The notes beneath the pieces are model-generated. The model did no database searches and had not been told where the DNA came from. It worked only from the letters and a program-made list of their open reading frames with translations. Both the position numbers and the translations under genes were made by a program. From Corynebacterium sputi DSM 45148 (GTDB lineage Bacteria > Actinomycetota > Actinomycetes > Mycobacteriales > Mycobacteriaceae): a stretch of 64,000 nt of DNA. Positions 53,560 through 62,056 of the stretch are shown here, in pieces. How positions within the stretch are numbered: position 1 is the first letter of the stretch; every line of letters begins with the position of its first letter. The DNA lies in NCBI RefSeq assembly GCF_000427865.1, contig NZ_KE386599.1:84526-148525 (forward strand), in the 5' to 3' direction.

Positions 53560-53591
53560 CCGCCGTCTCCCATTCGGGAGGCGGCGGTTTT
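53560..53591 (+). terminator. Rho-independent terminator of gdh
   Basis: A 12-bp stem (CCGCCGTCTCCC / GGGAGGCGGCGG, one T-G wobble) with an ATTC loop, followed by TTTTGC, 16 bp after the gdh stop. A GCTTTACGACG word (53592-53602) follows directly. Confidence 0.88.
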
Positions 53592-53625
53592 GCTTTACGA
53601 CGTTCCCCTCTCCACACTTGGACCA

Positions 53626-54378
53626 ATGGAATACACGCTCCTCATCCTCGGCGTCATTGCTGCAGTGGTGGTCATCGGGGCATGCCTGCAACGGATCTCA
53701 GGCATGGGTCTTGGATTGTTGGGTGCTCCCGTTCTCAGTCTGGTGTTGGGCCCTGTCGTCGGAGTGCTGATCGTGAATGTGCTCGCTGCCATCAACGCAG
53801 TGTTCCAATCGATGGCGTTGCGCAAAGACATCGACTGGAGACAGTTCCTTCTGCTTGGTCCTGTGATGGTTATCGGGGCGGTGCCCGGGGCATGGGTGGT
53901 CCACAACATGTCGACGGCGGTGTTGCAGGTGCTCGTCGGTGCATTAGTACTTATCGGCCTGTTGGTGACGACCTTCATCCCGAAGCAGGCCGCAGTTACC
54001 GGAACCTCATTCGCAATGGGTTCAGGTGCTGCCGCTGGGTTCATGAATACGCTCGCCGGAATCGCCGGGCCTGCGCTGACCGTGTACGCCCAGGCTTCGC
54101 GGTGGAGCCAGAATAGTTTCCGGGCAACGTTGCAGCCGCTGTTCTTCTTCGCTGCTTTCGTGTCGGTGCTGGTGAAAGAGACTTCTGCGGATCACATGGT
54201 CCTTCCGGACGTCCCAGGGTCCGTCTGGATCATCGGCATCGTGTGCATGCTCATTGGACTGTGGGCGGGCACGAAGCTCTCAGGGTATGTCTCAGCAGCC
54301 AACGCGAGGAAGGTCGCGATGACATTGGCAGTGGCAGGTGCGGTGATCACCCTGGTTCGCGGGCTCGTGCTGCTGTAG
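53626..54378 (+). CDS. TSUP-family (TauE/SafE) membrane transporter
   Basis: A 250-residue membrane protein with about seven to eight hydrophobic segments. RISGMGLGLLGAPVLSLVLGP in the first half and a similar Gly-rich segment near residue 145 (GSGAAAGFMNTLAGIAGP) are the two repeat halves of TSUP transporters, which move sulfur-containing or other small organic anions. I chose ATG 53626 (MEYTLLILG); the frame is open to 53590, but that part is the terminator edge. Its 3' end overlaps the DUF222 gene by 32 bp. Confidence 0.85.
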   Translation: MEYTLLILGVIAAVVVIGACLQRISGMGLGLLGAPVLSLVLGPVVGVLIVNVLAAINAVFQSMALRKDIDWRQFLLLGPVMVIGAVPGAWVVHNMSTAVLQVLVGALVLIGLLVTTFIPKQAAVTGTSFAMGSGAAAGFMNTLAGIAGPALTVYAQASRWSQNSFRATLQPLFFFAAFVSVLVKETSADHMVLPDVPGSVWIIGIVCMLIGLWAGTKLSGYVSAANARKVAMTLAVAGAVITLVRGLVLL

Positions 54379-56068
54379 CCCGACGGACCTTCAGTCGGAA
54401 ACGACGCAGTCGGCATTCTTCAATTTTCTGACGAAGGGGAGTGGGGTCGGCGAAGTTGGTTTCCCAGGTCTTGATCTCGCCGGTGTCGAACTTCGCCAGT
54501 AGCTTTCCAATCGCAGTCAGTGCTGCCACCGGATTGCGTTCGTTGAGGTAGATCTGCATCGTTTCAATGATGGGTTCCGGCTTCTCCACCGTCGGCGGGT
54601 CGGGAACTCGGATTGGCTCCGAGGATTCCACCTGCGCCTTAAAGCGGAGGATCTTCATGTGCTGACGTTCATGACGAGCCTTAGCGCGGCGGACAGCCGC
54701 CTCGGTAGCGGCTGCGGCCTCATGCTTGGTAATTGAGGCGATGAATTCATCGGCAGTTTCGTCTGCTGCCATAATTCGCATTTCCTGGAGCATTCGCACA
54801 AGCGGCTGGACATTGCGAGCCTGTTCGACACTCTCTCGGTATTCGGCGCGTGCCAAGTCTCGACGCTCGTTATGCTCCTTCCTCAATTCACCGGCCTTCC
54901 GCACACTGGCGGAAAAGGGAATCATTCCGGGATGACGGACAGGTCCGGATGCCTCAGTGGCCACCTGTACTCCGGTAGTGGCGGAGGTCCAGTATTCGGT
55001 GCCAGCCAGAGATCGAGTGACGTCCCACAGGCCCTTGGTCTTTTCGTTGTGATGTCGCCGGCACAGGGTATGAAGGTTATCGGTCGAGGTAGGGCCGCCG
55101 TCGTCAAAGTTGGTGATGTGGTCCATGTCGGCATCGACAGGACTCTTCGCGCAGCCTGGGAACATGCAGGTGCCGTCGCGGCCGATGATGAATGCCTTCT
55201 GGCTCGCTGTGGCGGCGTATCCACCGGCAACGCTCGGGCTAAGGGTATCTACAGAGGTGACCATCGCCATGTACTCCGCAGTTAGCGCCTCGGACAGCAC
55301 TCCAACTCCAGGCATCCAGACAGGCCCTCCGTCTGTGCTGCGGTATAAGTGCAGATTGATGCCGACCTCCGCGGTGCCTCGGACAAGGTGCATGAAGGCC
55401 TCCGCGCCGTCACATTCCTTGGTGGCGGAGATCGTAGAGATCACCCGGTGTGCTTCCTCTGCGTGCGCCGGAGCGAGATTCAGTGCGATTCGGTGAGCCT
55501 TGTCTGGTGCTTCGGGGCGGCGCCTATCGAAAGTCTCCTCTACCTCCGCCGGGACTGGTCCTCCGTCCAGGTCAGCCGGTCGGGCAGCATGGTGGACAGC
55601 GTCGATTGCGCGCTGGACCTTCGGGAACAGCTCCTTCCAATCAGGTAGGCCGAGCTTGTCTGTAGAGGGGGTCAGTGCCTTGAGTAGCAAGGGCTCCACC
55701 TCATCGAAGAATTCCTCTCCGATAGGCAGGGTCGCCGCGGCCAACTTCTTGAGCAGTTTCAGGGGCGCGAATCCACGCACGGTGAGAACGTTTGCGAGCT
55801 TCGGTAGGCGCTCCATCATGAGTCCGACCTTCCGGTAATCCCGGACTGCGGCCTCGGTCTGTCCAAGGTCGGCGGTAAGGCAGGTGACGTGATGGCGAGC
55901 GTCATCTTCCGGCTCACAGAGGCATTGGGCCGCAAGGGCAAGTTCGGAACGATTGCGGGCCAGCGCTAGCTGGGCACGTATGGACGAATTTTCGTGGCCC
56001 CATTTCGGTGCAGTATCTCCAAGTGCAGCCTCGAAGGGGCACTCGGCGGTGGAATCGGTAGTGGACAT
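54347..56068 (-). CDS. DUF222 / HNH endonuclease-like protein (13E12 family), intact
   Basis: A 573-residue protein with an N-terminal DUF222 region (about residues 30-290) and an HNH core: DGTCMFPGCAKSPVDADMDH, then NFDDGGPTSTDNLHTLCRRH and HNEKT. The C-terminal ~200 residues are charged and helical. Such proteins are multicopy in actinobacteria (REP13E12 in mycobacteria) and are thought to be mobile, but their activity is poorly defined. GAGGAGG precedes ATG 56068. A degraded relative lies at 20028-21060. Palindromes rich in TTCGA lie upstream. Confidence 0.88.
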   Translation of the reverse strand: MSTTDSTAECPFEAALGDTAPKWGHENSSIRAQLALARNRSELALAAQCLCEPEDDARHHVTCLTADLGQTEAAVRDYRKVGLMMERLPKLANVLTVRGFAPLKLLKKLAAATLPIGEEFFDEVEPLLLKALTPSTDKLGLPDWKELFPKVQRAIDAVHHAARPADLDGGPVPAEVEETFDRRRPEAPDKAHRIALNLAPAHAEEAHRVISTISATKECDGAEAFMHLVRGTAEVGINLHLYRSTDGGPVWMPGVGVLSEALTAEYMAMVTSVDTLSPSVAGGYAATASQKAFIIGRDGTCMFPGCAKSPVDADMDHITNFDDGGPTSTDNLHTLCRRHHNEKTKGLWDVTRSLAGTEYWTSATTGVQVATEASGPVRHPGMIPFSASVRKAGELRKEHNERRDLARAEYRESVEQARNVQPLVRMLQEMRIMAADETADEFIASITKHEAAAATEAAVRRAKARHERQHMKILRFKAQVESSEPIRVPDPPTVEKPEPIIETMQIYLNERNPVAALTAIGKLLAKFDTGEIKTWETNFADPTPLRQKIEECRLRRFRLKVRRATAARAREPG

Positions 56069-56160
56069 CGGTTGCCCCTCCTCTCGTTATCGAATATGTT
56101 CGCTTGCATGTTCGATGATTGCATCGTTCGAGGGTGCGTCGCAAGAGGTCAGGGGCATGT

Positions 56161-56178
56161 TTCGATAGAGTTATCGAA
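56161..56178. promoter_or_regulatory. Palindrome TTCGATA-N4-TATCGAA upstream of the DUF222 gene
   Basis: TTCGATAGAGTTATCGAA has perfect 7-bp arms around GAGT. More TCGAA/TTCGA words cluster at 56087-56140, including ATCGAATATGTTCG. The arms recall the actinobacterial LexA pattern TCGAAC-N4-GTTCGA but do not match it (arm sequence differs), so a repressor other than LexA is equally possible. Confidence 0.5.
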
Positions 56179-56191
56179 AATTCACTTGTTG

Positions 56192-56224
56192 GTATGCAAA
56201 AGGCGGAGGTGGACACCTCCGCCT
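56192..56224 (-). terminator. Rho-independent terminator of the amino acid ABC operon
   Basis: An 11-bp perfect stem (AGGCGGAGGTG / CACCTCCGCCT) with a tiny loop, followed on the minus strand by TTTTGC. It lies 16 bp after the ATPase gene stop. Confidence 0.85.
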
Positions 56225-56239
56225 GATGACTGCTGAGAA

Positions 56240-57013
56240 CTAGAAGAGACTCGAGATGAAAGCCTTCGTGCGATCTTCGGTCGGACTCTCCAAAACCCGG
56301 GACGGCGGACCGGATTCGACGACCTGGCCTTCCGCCATGAACACCACCTGGTCCGAGACCTCGCGGGCGAACGACAGTTCATGGGTGACCACGATCATCG
56401 TCATTCCTTCGTCAGCCAGACCCCGCATGACGTTCAGGACCTCGCCGACGAGCTCAGGGTCAAGGGCGGAGGTGGGTTCGTCGAAAAGCATCAGTTTGGG
56501 GTCCATCGCCAACGCCCGAGCGATGGCGATACGCTGCTGCTGTCCACCGGAAAGCTGTACCGGATACGCGTCAGCCTTGTGCGCCAAGCCGACCTGCTCG
56601 AGCAATTCCATGGCGCGCTTGCGGGCGTCGGCGGGCTTCACGCCCTTGACCTGAACCGGAGCCTCCATGATGTTCGTGATCGCGGTGCGATGCGGGAACA
56701 GGTTGAAAGACTGGAACACCATGCCGATTTCGCGGCGCTGACGAGCTGCCTCACGTTCGGAGATCTCATGCAGACGACCGTTGCGCTCCCGATAGCCGAT
56801 CAGGTCGCCGTCGACGTAGAGACGTCCTGCATTGACCTGTTCGAGGTGATTAATGCAGCGCAGCATCGTGGACTTGCCGGACCCGGAGGGGCCAACAAGC
56901 GTCGTCACGGAACCGCGCGGAACTGTGAGGTCGATGCCTTTGAGGACTTCCAAGCGTCCGAAATTTTTACGGACCTTCTGAGCCTCGACCATGGGACGGT
57001 CAGTAGCGGTCAT
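56240..57013 (-). CDS. Polar amino acid ABC transporter, ATP-binding protein
   Basis: ATPase of 257 residues of the PAAT (GlnQ-like) group. Walker A is GPSGSGKST, the Q-loop [11 protein letters not shown], the signature LSGGQQQR and Walker [15 protein letters not shown], followed by the His switch VVTHELSF. It has no C-terminal regulatory domain. Its start overlaps the permease stop by 4 bp, so the three genes (binding protein, permease, ATPase) form one operon ending in a terminator. Confidence 0.94.
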   Translation of the reverse strand: MTATDRPMVEAQKVRKNFGRLEVLKGIDLTVPRGSVTTLVGPSGSGKSTMLRCINHLEQVNAGRLYVDGDLIGYRERNGRLHEISEREAARQRREIGMVFQSFNLFPHRTAITNIMEAPVQVKGVKPADARKRAMELLEQVGLAHKADAYPVQLSGGQQQRIAIARALAMDPKLMLFDEPTSALDPELVGEVLNVMRGLADEGMTMIVVTHELSFAREVSDQVVFMAEGQVVESGPPSRVLESPTEDRTKAFISSLF

Positions 57014-57960
57014 CGGTGATCCTCCTGGGACTTGTCTGTCGACTCCACGACGATGGTGTTGGCAGGCGGGACACCTTCTGCGTCAGCCAGAGCGGCCAAC
57101 TGACGTCCGGTGAGCTGGCGCGTCGCACCACGGGCAAAGTACTGCTCCAAGTAGTGCTGACCGACCATTAGGATCGACGTCATGGCCAGGTACCAAGTGG
57201 CCGCGACCAGGAGCAGCGGGATGGTGTCGAACAAGGCGTTCGCGATGTCTGTTGACCGGCCGAAGAGCTCATTGGTGTACGGCACCACGACGACGAGGGA
57301 CGTGGTCTTCAATAGTGAGATGAACTCGTTGCCCGTCGGCGGAATGATGATGCGCATTGCCTGGGGGAGGACCGTACGGCGCATGGTCTTCCACCAGCTC
57401 ATGCCGAGTGCCTTGGACGCTTCAGTCTGGCCTTCCGGTACCGCCTGGATACCGGCGCGGACGATCTCCGCCATGTACGCGGCCTCGTTCAGACCCAGAC
57501 CAATGAAAGCGAGGACGAAGAAGTTCGACAGCAGGTCTTCGAGGGAGATTTCCGCTACTCCGATGTTGACCACCGAGTAGATGTTGCCCAGCAGGCCCCA
57601 GAAAACCAGCTGCACGTAGATCGGAGTGCCACGGAAGATCCACAGATAGAGCCAGGCGAAACCGCGGAGAATCGGATTGTCTGACATTCGAAGAACCGCA
57701 AGTAAGACACCGCCGACAACACCGATGACCATCGCGAGTACCGCGAGGATCAGTGCGTTCAGGGCACCTTCTGCAATGCGAGTGTCGAAGAGGTACTGGC
57801 GGTACACCGGCCAGCCGTATGCTTCGTTGGTTGCGGCACCGATGATGAACCATGCCAGCAGGCCGATAATGATCGCGGAGGCGATCCATCGGCCCGGATG
57901 GGGAAGTCGCTTGGCCTTGATGGGCACGTCCAGTGCGCCATCTGTGGTGGTCTGGCTCAT
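57010..57960 (-). CDS. Polar amino acid ABC transporter, permease
   Basis: HisM/GlnP-type permease of 316 residues with about five to six membrane segments. The EAA loop that docks with the ATPase is visible: [25 protein letters not shown]. The N-terminal ~25 residues and the ~40-residue C-terminal tail are polar. It overlaps both neighbours by 4 bp. As the only permease in the operon it would work as a homodimer. Confidence 0.93.
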   Translation of the reverse strand: MSQTTTDGALDVPIKAKRLPHPGRWIASAIIIGLLAWFIIGAATNEAYGWPVYRQYLFDTRIAEGALNALILAVLAMVIGVVGGVLLAVLRMSDNPILRGFAWLYLWIFRGTPIYVQLVFWGLLGNIYSVVNIGVAEISLEDLLSNFFVLAFIGLGLNEAAYMAEIVRAGIQAVPEGQTEASKALGMSWWKTMRRTVLPQAMRIIIPPTGNEFISLLKTTSLVVVVPYTNELFGRSTDIANALFDTIPLLLVAATWYLAMTSILMVGQHYLEQYFARGATRQLTGRQLAALADAEGVPPANTIVVESTDKSQEDHR

Positions 57961-58856
57961 CGGGGTTCCTCTCCGTTGATTGTCGCTACGGGCAGTGCAC
58001 CCTCTTCAAGGCCCCACATCTGCAGGATTTCCTCGTAGTAGCCTTCATCGATCAAATTCTGCAGAGCCGCTGCTAGAGCGGGAACTAGGTCCGAGCCTTT
58101 GGCGACTGGCCAACCGTACAGGGCGCCGTCAAAGACCTCGCCGGTGGTCACGAGTTTGTCGTCGGACCTGGCCACGGCCCACTGAGTGACAGGGGAGTCT
58201 GCGGACATCGCATCAGCACGGCCGAGGACAACTGCGGTGGCTGCGGTCCCGCCGTCGGGGTACGCCAAGACGTCAATCTCTGGCAATCCCGCGTCGATAC
58301 AGGCCTGGTTTCGAGCAGTCAGGTCGTCTGTGTGCGAGACGGTGCTGCGTTGCACGGACACGGTACGGCCGCAGGCTGTGTCTGGGGTGATGTCATTGCC
58401 CGGCTGGGTAGCCCACTGGATGCCGGCTTCTTGGTAATTGACGAAGTCGTAGCGCTTGCGCCGTTCCTCGTTGTCAGTGAAACCCGAGGCGCCGAAATCG
58501 AGCGTGCCCGCAGTGATCGATGGAAGGATCATCGCGAAGTCCTGCTCACGAACGACGAGATCCAACCCGAGCACATCTGCGACGCCCTGAGCGAGGTCAA
58601 TATCCGAGCCGATGATCTCGCCCTCGGAGTTTTTGTACTCGGCTGGGGCGAACGGAGGGAATGTGCCGATGGAGAGGGTTCCGCCATCGCGGACGGCGTC
58701 GGGAAGCATCGCGATGATCTCCGGCACCGGTTCCGGATGGACCTGGTACCAGCCTTCCGGGTGGTCACTCTCGGTGTTCGTCACACACGCCGTCACACCG
58801 AACATCAGCGGTATGACGGCGGCAGCGAGAAGCACCGCTCGGATAGGTCGTGTCAT
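57957..58856 (-). CDS. Polar amino acid ABC transporter, substrate-binding lipoprotein
   Basis: SBP family 3 protein of 299 residues with a lipobox (GVTAC) and domain blocks LSIGTFPPFAPAEYKNSEG, GSDIDLAQGVADVLG and FGASGFTDNEERRKRYDFV. The ligand is likely a polar amino acid, not further determinable. TAAGGT on the minus strand (58870 to 58865) ends 8 nt before the ATG and suggests a leaderless operon mRNA. It carries one copy of the 11-bp word (58697, Leu-Pro-Asp-Ala). Confidence 0.92.
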   Translation of the reverse strand: MTRPIRAVLLAAAVIPLMFGVTACVTNTESDHPEGWYQVHPEPVPEIIAMLPDAVRDGGTLSIGTFPPFAPAEYKNSEGEIIGSDIDLAQGVADVLGLDLVVREQDFAMILPSITAGTLDFGASGFTDNEERRKRYDFVNYQEAGIQWATQPGNDITPDTACGRTVSVQRSTVSHTDDLTARNQACIDAGLPEIDVLAYPDGGTAATAVVLGRADAMSADSPVTQWAVARSDDKLVTTGEVFDGALYGWPVAKGSDLVPALAAALQNLIDEGYYEEILQMWGLEEGALPVATINGEEPR

Positions 58857-58907
58857 GAGGCACTACCTTACCGGCAGCTGATTTCGCGCTGGTAACTCCC
58901 TGGGTGA

Positions 58908-60113
58908 CTATTCCTCAGTGGAATCAGTGAATTGCGGAGCACCGGAGAGGCGATCATTGCGCGCAGCGGTTGCGACGGCAGCGGCAACAGTCGGAGCGAC
59001 ACGGGGGTCCAGCGGCGACGGCACGATGTAATCAGCGGAGAGGTTGTCCTGCGCGACCTCCGCGATGGCGCGAGTAGCCGCGAGCTTCATCGTTCCGGTG
59101 ATGCGCTTCGCGCCGGCATCGAGGGCTCCACGGAAGATTCCCGGGAAAGCCAGCACGTTGTTGATCTGGTTCGGGTAGTCAGAGCGACCGGTGGCGTTGA
59201 TTGCGCCGTACTTCGCAGCGAGCTCGCGGGAGATCTCCGGGTTCGGGTTGGCCAGGGAGAATAGGATCGAGTTCTCAGCCATGCCCGCCAGGTCTGCATC
59301 TTCGAGCTGTCCGCCGGAGAGTCCGATGTAAGTATCTGCGCCGACCAATGCGTCGCGGATTGTGCCGGTAACGCCGGCACGGTTGGTGACCTCTGCAATG
59401 TTCGTCTTCACAGAGTTCATGGGGGAGCGGCCATCATGAATCACGCCACGTGAGTCACAAACGGTGATGTCGCGGACACCGGCGGCCAGCAGCATGCGCG
59501 TGGTGGCAATGCCTGCAGCTCCTGCACCGGAGATGACGACCTTCAGCTCCGACAGTTCCTTGTCGAGGATGCGGCAGGCATTACGCAAGCCGGCGGTGAT
59601 GACAACTGCGGTGCCGTGCTGGTCGTCGTGGAAGACCGGGATATCCAATGCCTCGTCCAGTTTGGCTTCGATCTCGAAGCAGCGCGGAGCCGCGATGTCC
59701 TCCAAGTTGATGCCACCGAAGGACGGAGCGAGAAGTTTGACTGCTTCGACGAACTTGTCGACGTCTGTGGTGTCCAGCGCGAGCGGAACAGCATTGAGTC
59801 CAGCGAAGCCGCCGAAGAGCTGGCACTTGCCTTCCATGACGGGGAGGGACGCCTTCGGCCCGATGTCTCCGAGTCCGAGAACAGCTGTGCCGTCAGTGAT
59901 GACAGCGACATTCTTGCCCGACCAGGTGTGGGTGCGGGCCAGTTCCGGATCATCCTGAATTGCGGAGCAGACCCGAGCTACGCCCGGGGTGTACGCGATG
60001 GACAGGTCCCGGGTGGTGTTAAGAGGAAGCGTCGACGAGGTGATGAGTTTTCCACCTTCGTGAGCGCGGAAAATCTCTTCGTCCGTGATCGGTGCCATCT
60101 TCTCGGTATCCAT
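58908..60113 (-). CDS. Malic enzyme (NAD(P)-dependent)
   Basis: Oxidatively decarboxylates malate to pyruvate, 401 residues. YTPGVARVC, VAVITDGTAVLGLGDIGP, FHDDQHGTAVV (metal site), VVISGAGAAGIA (nucleotide fold) and FSLANPNPEI are family motifs. It is the short bacterial form without a phosphotransacetylase domain. GAGGAG precedes ATG 60113. Coenzyme preference (NAD or NADP) is not clear from sequence. A 12-bp palindrome lies in its promoter region. Confidence 0.95.
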   Translation of the reverse strand: MDTEKMAPITDEEIFRAHEGGKLITSSTLPLNTTRDLSIAYTPGVARVCSAIQDDPELARTHTWSGKNVAVITDGTAVLGLGDIGPKASLPVMEGKCQLFGGFAGLNAVPLALDTTDVDKFVEAVKLLAPSFGGINLEDIAAPRCFEIEAKLDEALDIPVFHDDQHGTAVVITAGLRNACRILDKELSELKVVISGAGAAGIATTRMLLAAGVRDITVCDSRGVIHDGRSPMNSVKTNIAEVTNRAGVTGTIRDALVGADTYIGLSGGQLEDADLAGMAENSILFSLANPNPEISRELAAKYGAINATGRSDYPNQINNVLAFPGIFRGALDAGAKRITGTMKLAATRAIAEVAQDNLSADYIVPSPLDPRVAPTVAAAVATAARNDRLSGAPQFTDSTEE

Positions 60114-60171
60114 GTAGCGGTCTAACTCCTCGGGAGACTCGGGTCACTGTGGCCGCGGGCGCGTACGCACA

Positions 60172-60183
60172 AAAGTTAACTTT
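60172..60183. promoter_or_regulatory. 12-bp palindrome AAAGTTAACTTT upstream of malic enzyme
   Basis: A perfect palindrome about 60 bp upstream of the malic enzyme ATG. The minus-strand TAAAGT it contains could serve as a -10, in which case a protein binding here would block initiation. The rest of 60114-60233 shows no other feature. Confidence 0.4.
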
Positions 60184-60233
60184 ACCGCCAAATCCTGTTG
60201 GAGGCGTCCCATTCGACGTAAGAAACTATAAGT

Positions 60234-60866
60234 TTATTCCGGAGGTGGGGTGCTCTCGGTGGGCTCGGACGTGGTCGTCGTCGGTTCCGTTGTTGGTTCC
60301 GTTGTTGGTTCCGTCGTCGTGGGTGGCTCAGTTGTCGTTGGGGTTTCGGAAGTTGTGGTCTCTGAGGTCGTCGTCGGCGGCTCGGAGGTCGTGGTGGAGC
60401 TCGTGGGCGTCGAAGTTGTGGTGGTCGTGCTCGTGGGGGTTTGGGTGGCGGTCGGGGTTGACGTCGTGATGCTTGACGACGTCCCCCTCGTGGGCGACGG
60501 CGGCCTCATCGTCTCGGAGGTAGTCGTCGGTTCGTCATTGCTGTTATCGGACGACAGAGGGTTGGCCATTGCCAGAGTGAGGCCTCCCAAAAACGCCATG
60601 ACGACGGCCACTGGCACGATGTACCGCCAGCGCCGGTCCATGACGCCCGCGGGTGCGTTCGGGTCGTTCGCGGCGCGGTACTCACGCAGTTCGTGGTGAA
60701 TCCACCACACGGCGGGCAGTGCGACTGCGACGGCAAGCAGGATCGCCGGAAGGAGACCGTCGACCCCATAGAACAGGGGAATGACGATGAAGAGGCCCAG
60801 GGCGAGGAACAGCCCCACGGCAGCTGCTGCCGCCAGCAGTACCTTCGGTACGCCACGCTTCGGCAT
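60234..60866 (-). CDS. Membrane protein with Thr/Pro/Glu-rich repetitive tail
   Basis: A 210-residue protein with three membrane segments (about residues 9-30, 35-55 and 81-100), then a ~105-residue tail made almost only of Thr, Ser, Pro and Glu, with repeated TTEP/TTTS units. If the tail is outside the cell it could be a glycosylated (O-mannosylated) stalk. I chose ATG 60866 (MPKRGVPK), which has GGGAGG upstream. Function unknown. Confidence 0.75.
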   Translation of the reverse strand: MPKRGVPKVLLAAAAAVGLFLALGLFIVIPLFYGVDGLLPAILLAVAVALPAVWWIHHELREYRAANDPNAPAGVMDRRWRYIVPVAVVMAFLGGLTLAMANPLSSDNSNDEPTTTSETMRPPSPTRGTSSSITTSTPTATQTPTSTTTTTSTPTSSTTTSEPPTTTSETTTSETPTTTEPPTTTEPTTEPTTEPTTTTSEPTESTPPPE

Positions 60867-60997
60867 CGGATCCTCCCTGTTTTTAGACACTTACTGCCGA
60901 CCGTACACACTGGCGGTCCAAACTGATGACACGTCCAGCCGTGATCTGCGTCAATGAACCGATGGAATACGGCAGCGTTCGGGTACTGTTCTCCGCG

Positions 60998-61921
60998 ATG
61001 GATACCAACGAACAAACCAAGTCGCCAAAGGTCCCTGAAACGGCGACCAACCTGCTCCGGGGCGGCCTCATCGGCATCGCCGAGACGGTCCCGGGCGTGT
61101 CCGGCGGAACCGTCGCACTGGTGACGGGAATCTACGAACGGCTCATCTTCTCGGCCTACGCGATCGTCAGGTTGCCGAAGATGGCGATGGAAGGAAATTT
61201 CAAGCGCGGCCTGAAGCGGGTCGACTGGAAACTGCTCTTCCCCCTGGGCATCGGCATGGTCGCGATGGTGTTCATCGTCGCCGGCTACATGGAGTCATTC
61301 GTGACTAACCATCCGACGCTGTCGAACGGCCTCTTCTTCGGCATGATCCTCATCTCAGTGATTGTGCCGCTGCAGGAGATCCGCCCGTCCTCCCTGGAAG
61401 AACCAGGGATGCGGACTAAAGCGATCATCCTATTTGTGGTCTTTGCGATCGGTTTGTTCCTGATCACCTCGCTGCCGTCGGCCACTCTGGTCGACCCGCC
61501 GTGGTACATCATCTTCGGAGCCGCGGCGATCGCGATCTCTGCGCTGCTGCTGCCGGGTATGTCCGGTTCGTTCTTCCTTCTTCTCATGGGTCTCTACGCA
61601 CCGACCCTGGCTGCTGTGGACAACCTCGACTTCGGATACATCGGCATCTTCATCCTCGGTGCGATCACCGGTGTCATCGTGATCGTCCGTGTCCTGGAGA
61701 GGCTCCTGACCAAGCACCACACCCTTACCATGGCTGCAGCGGCAGGTCTGCTGCTCGGTTCGCTTCGTGCACTGTGGCCGTGGCAGACCGAAGATGGCGG
61801 CCTTATGGGCATCGGTGATGACTGGTTTGCAGTGCTGGGAATGGTCATTCTCGGCATTGTGATCGTCGGCGGAGTAGCGCTTTTGCAGCGTCGTTTTTCT
61901 GCTGGGGCATCGGCACGCTAA
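60998..61921 (+). CDS. DUF368 membrane protein (PopT-type polyprenyl-phosphate transporter)
   Basis: A 307-residue protein with about eight to nine membrane segments. GGLIGIAETVPGVSGGTVAL near the N-terminus and ALLLPGMSGSFFLLLMG in the second half are the paired DUF368 motifs. DUF368 members in other bacteria have been linked to returning undecaprenyl/polyprenyl phosphate across the membrane. I chose ATG 60998 (MDTNEQTKS), since TACTGT (60984-60989) ends 8 nt before it with no ribosome-binding site. Its stop codon overlaps a -10-like TAAGAT for the tRNA. Confidence 0.87.
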   Translation: MDTNEQTKSPKVPETATNLLRGGLIGIAETVPGVSGGTVALVTGIYERLIFSAYAIVRLPKMAMEGNFKRGLKRVDWKLLFPLGIGMVAMVFIVAGYMESFVTNHPTLSNGLFFGMILISVIVPLQEIRPSSLEEPGMRTKAIILFVVFAIGLFLITSLPSATLVDPPWYIIFGAAAIAISALLLPGMSGSFFLLLMGLYAPTLAAVDNLDFGYIGIFILGAITGVIVIVRVLERLLTKHHTLTMAAAAGLLLGSLRALWPWQTEDGGLMGIGDDWFAVLGMVILGIVIVGGVALLQRRFSAGASAR

Positions 61922-61951
61922 GATAAATCGGGTTGAGCAAAGCTCGACCGC

Positions 61952-62025
61952 GCCCCCGTAGCCCAATTGGCAGAGGCAACGGATTCAAAACCCGTCCAGT
62001 GTGAGTTCGAGTCTCACCGGGGGCA
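61952..62025 (+). tRNA. tRNA-Leu (anticodon CAA), atypical short variable loop
   Basis: A 74-nt cloverleaf. Acceptor GCCCCCG / CGGGGGC, anticodon stem-loop ACGGA-TTCAAAA-CCCGT with anticodon CAA, T arm GTGAG-TTCGAGT-CTCAC, discriminator A, no encoded CCA. The CAA anticodon reads leucine UUG, yet the variable region is only about 5 nt, whereas leucine tRNAs normally have a long arm. The last anticodon-stem pair is an A-C mismatch. I recall a similar short tRNA annotated as Leu-CAA in mycobacteria. Confidence 0.85.
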
Positions 62026-62032
62026 CACTTAA

Positions 62033-62056
62033 CCTCCTGAATTCAGGGGGTTTTTT
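62033..62056 (+). terminator. Terminator after the tRNA gene
   Basis: A stem CCTCCTGA / TCAGGGGG (one T-G pair) closing on GAATTC, followed by six T residues, 8 bp after the tRNA. Confidence 0.8.

Noticed and set aside
56085..56140. A canonical LexA (SOS) box upstream of the DUF222 gene
   Set aside because: The nearest match, ATCGAATATGTTCG, has the wrong spacing between half-sites. I report it only as a palindrome cluster.
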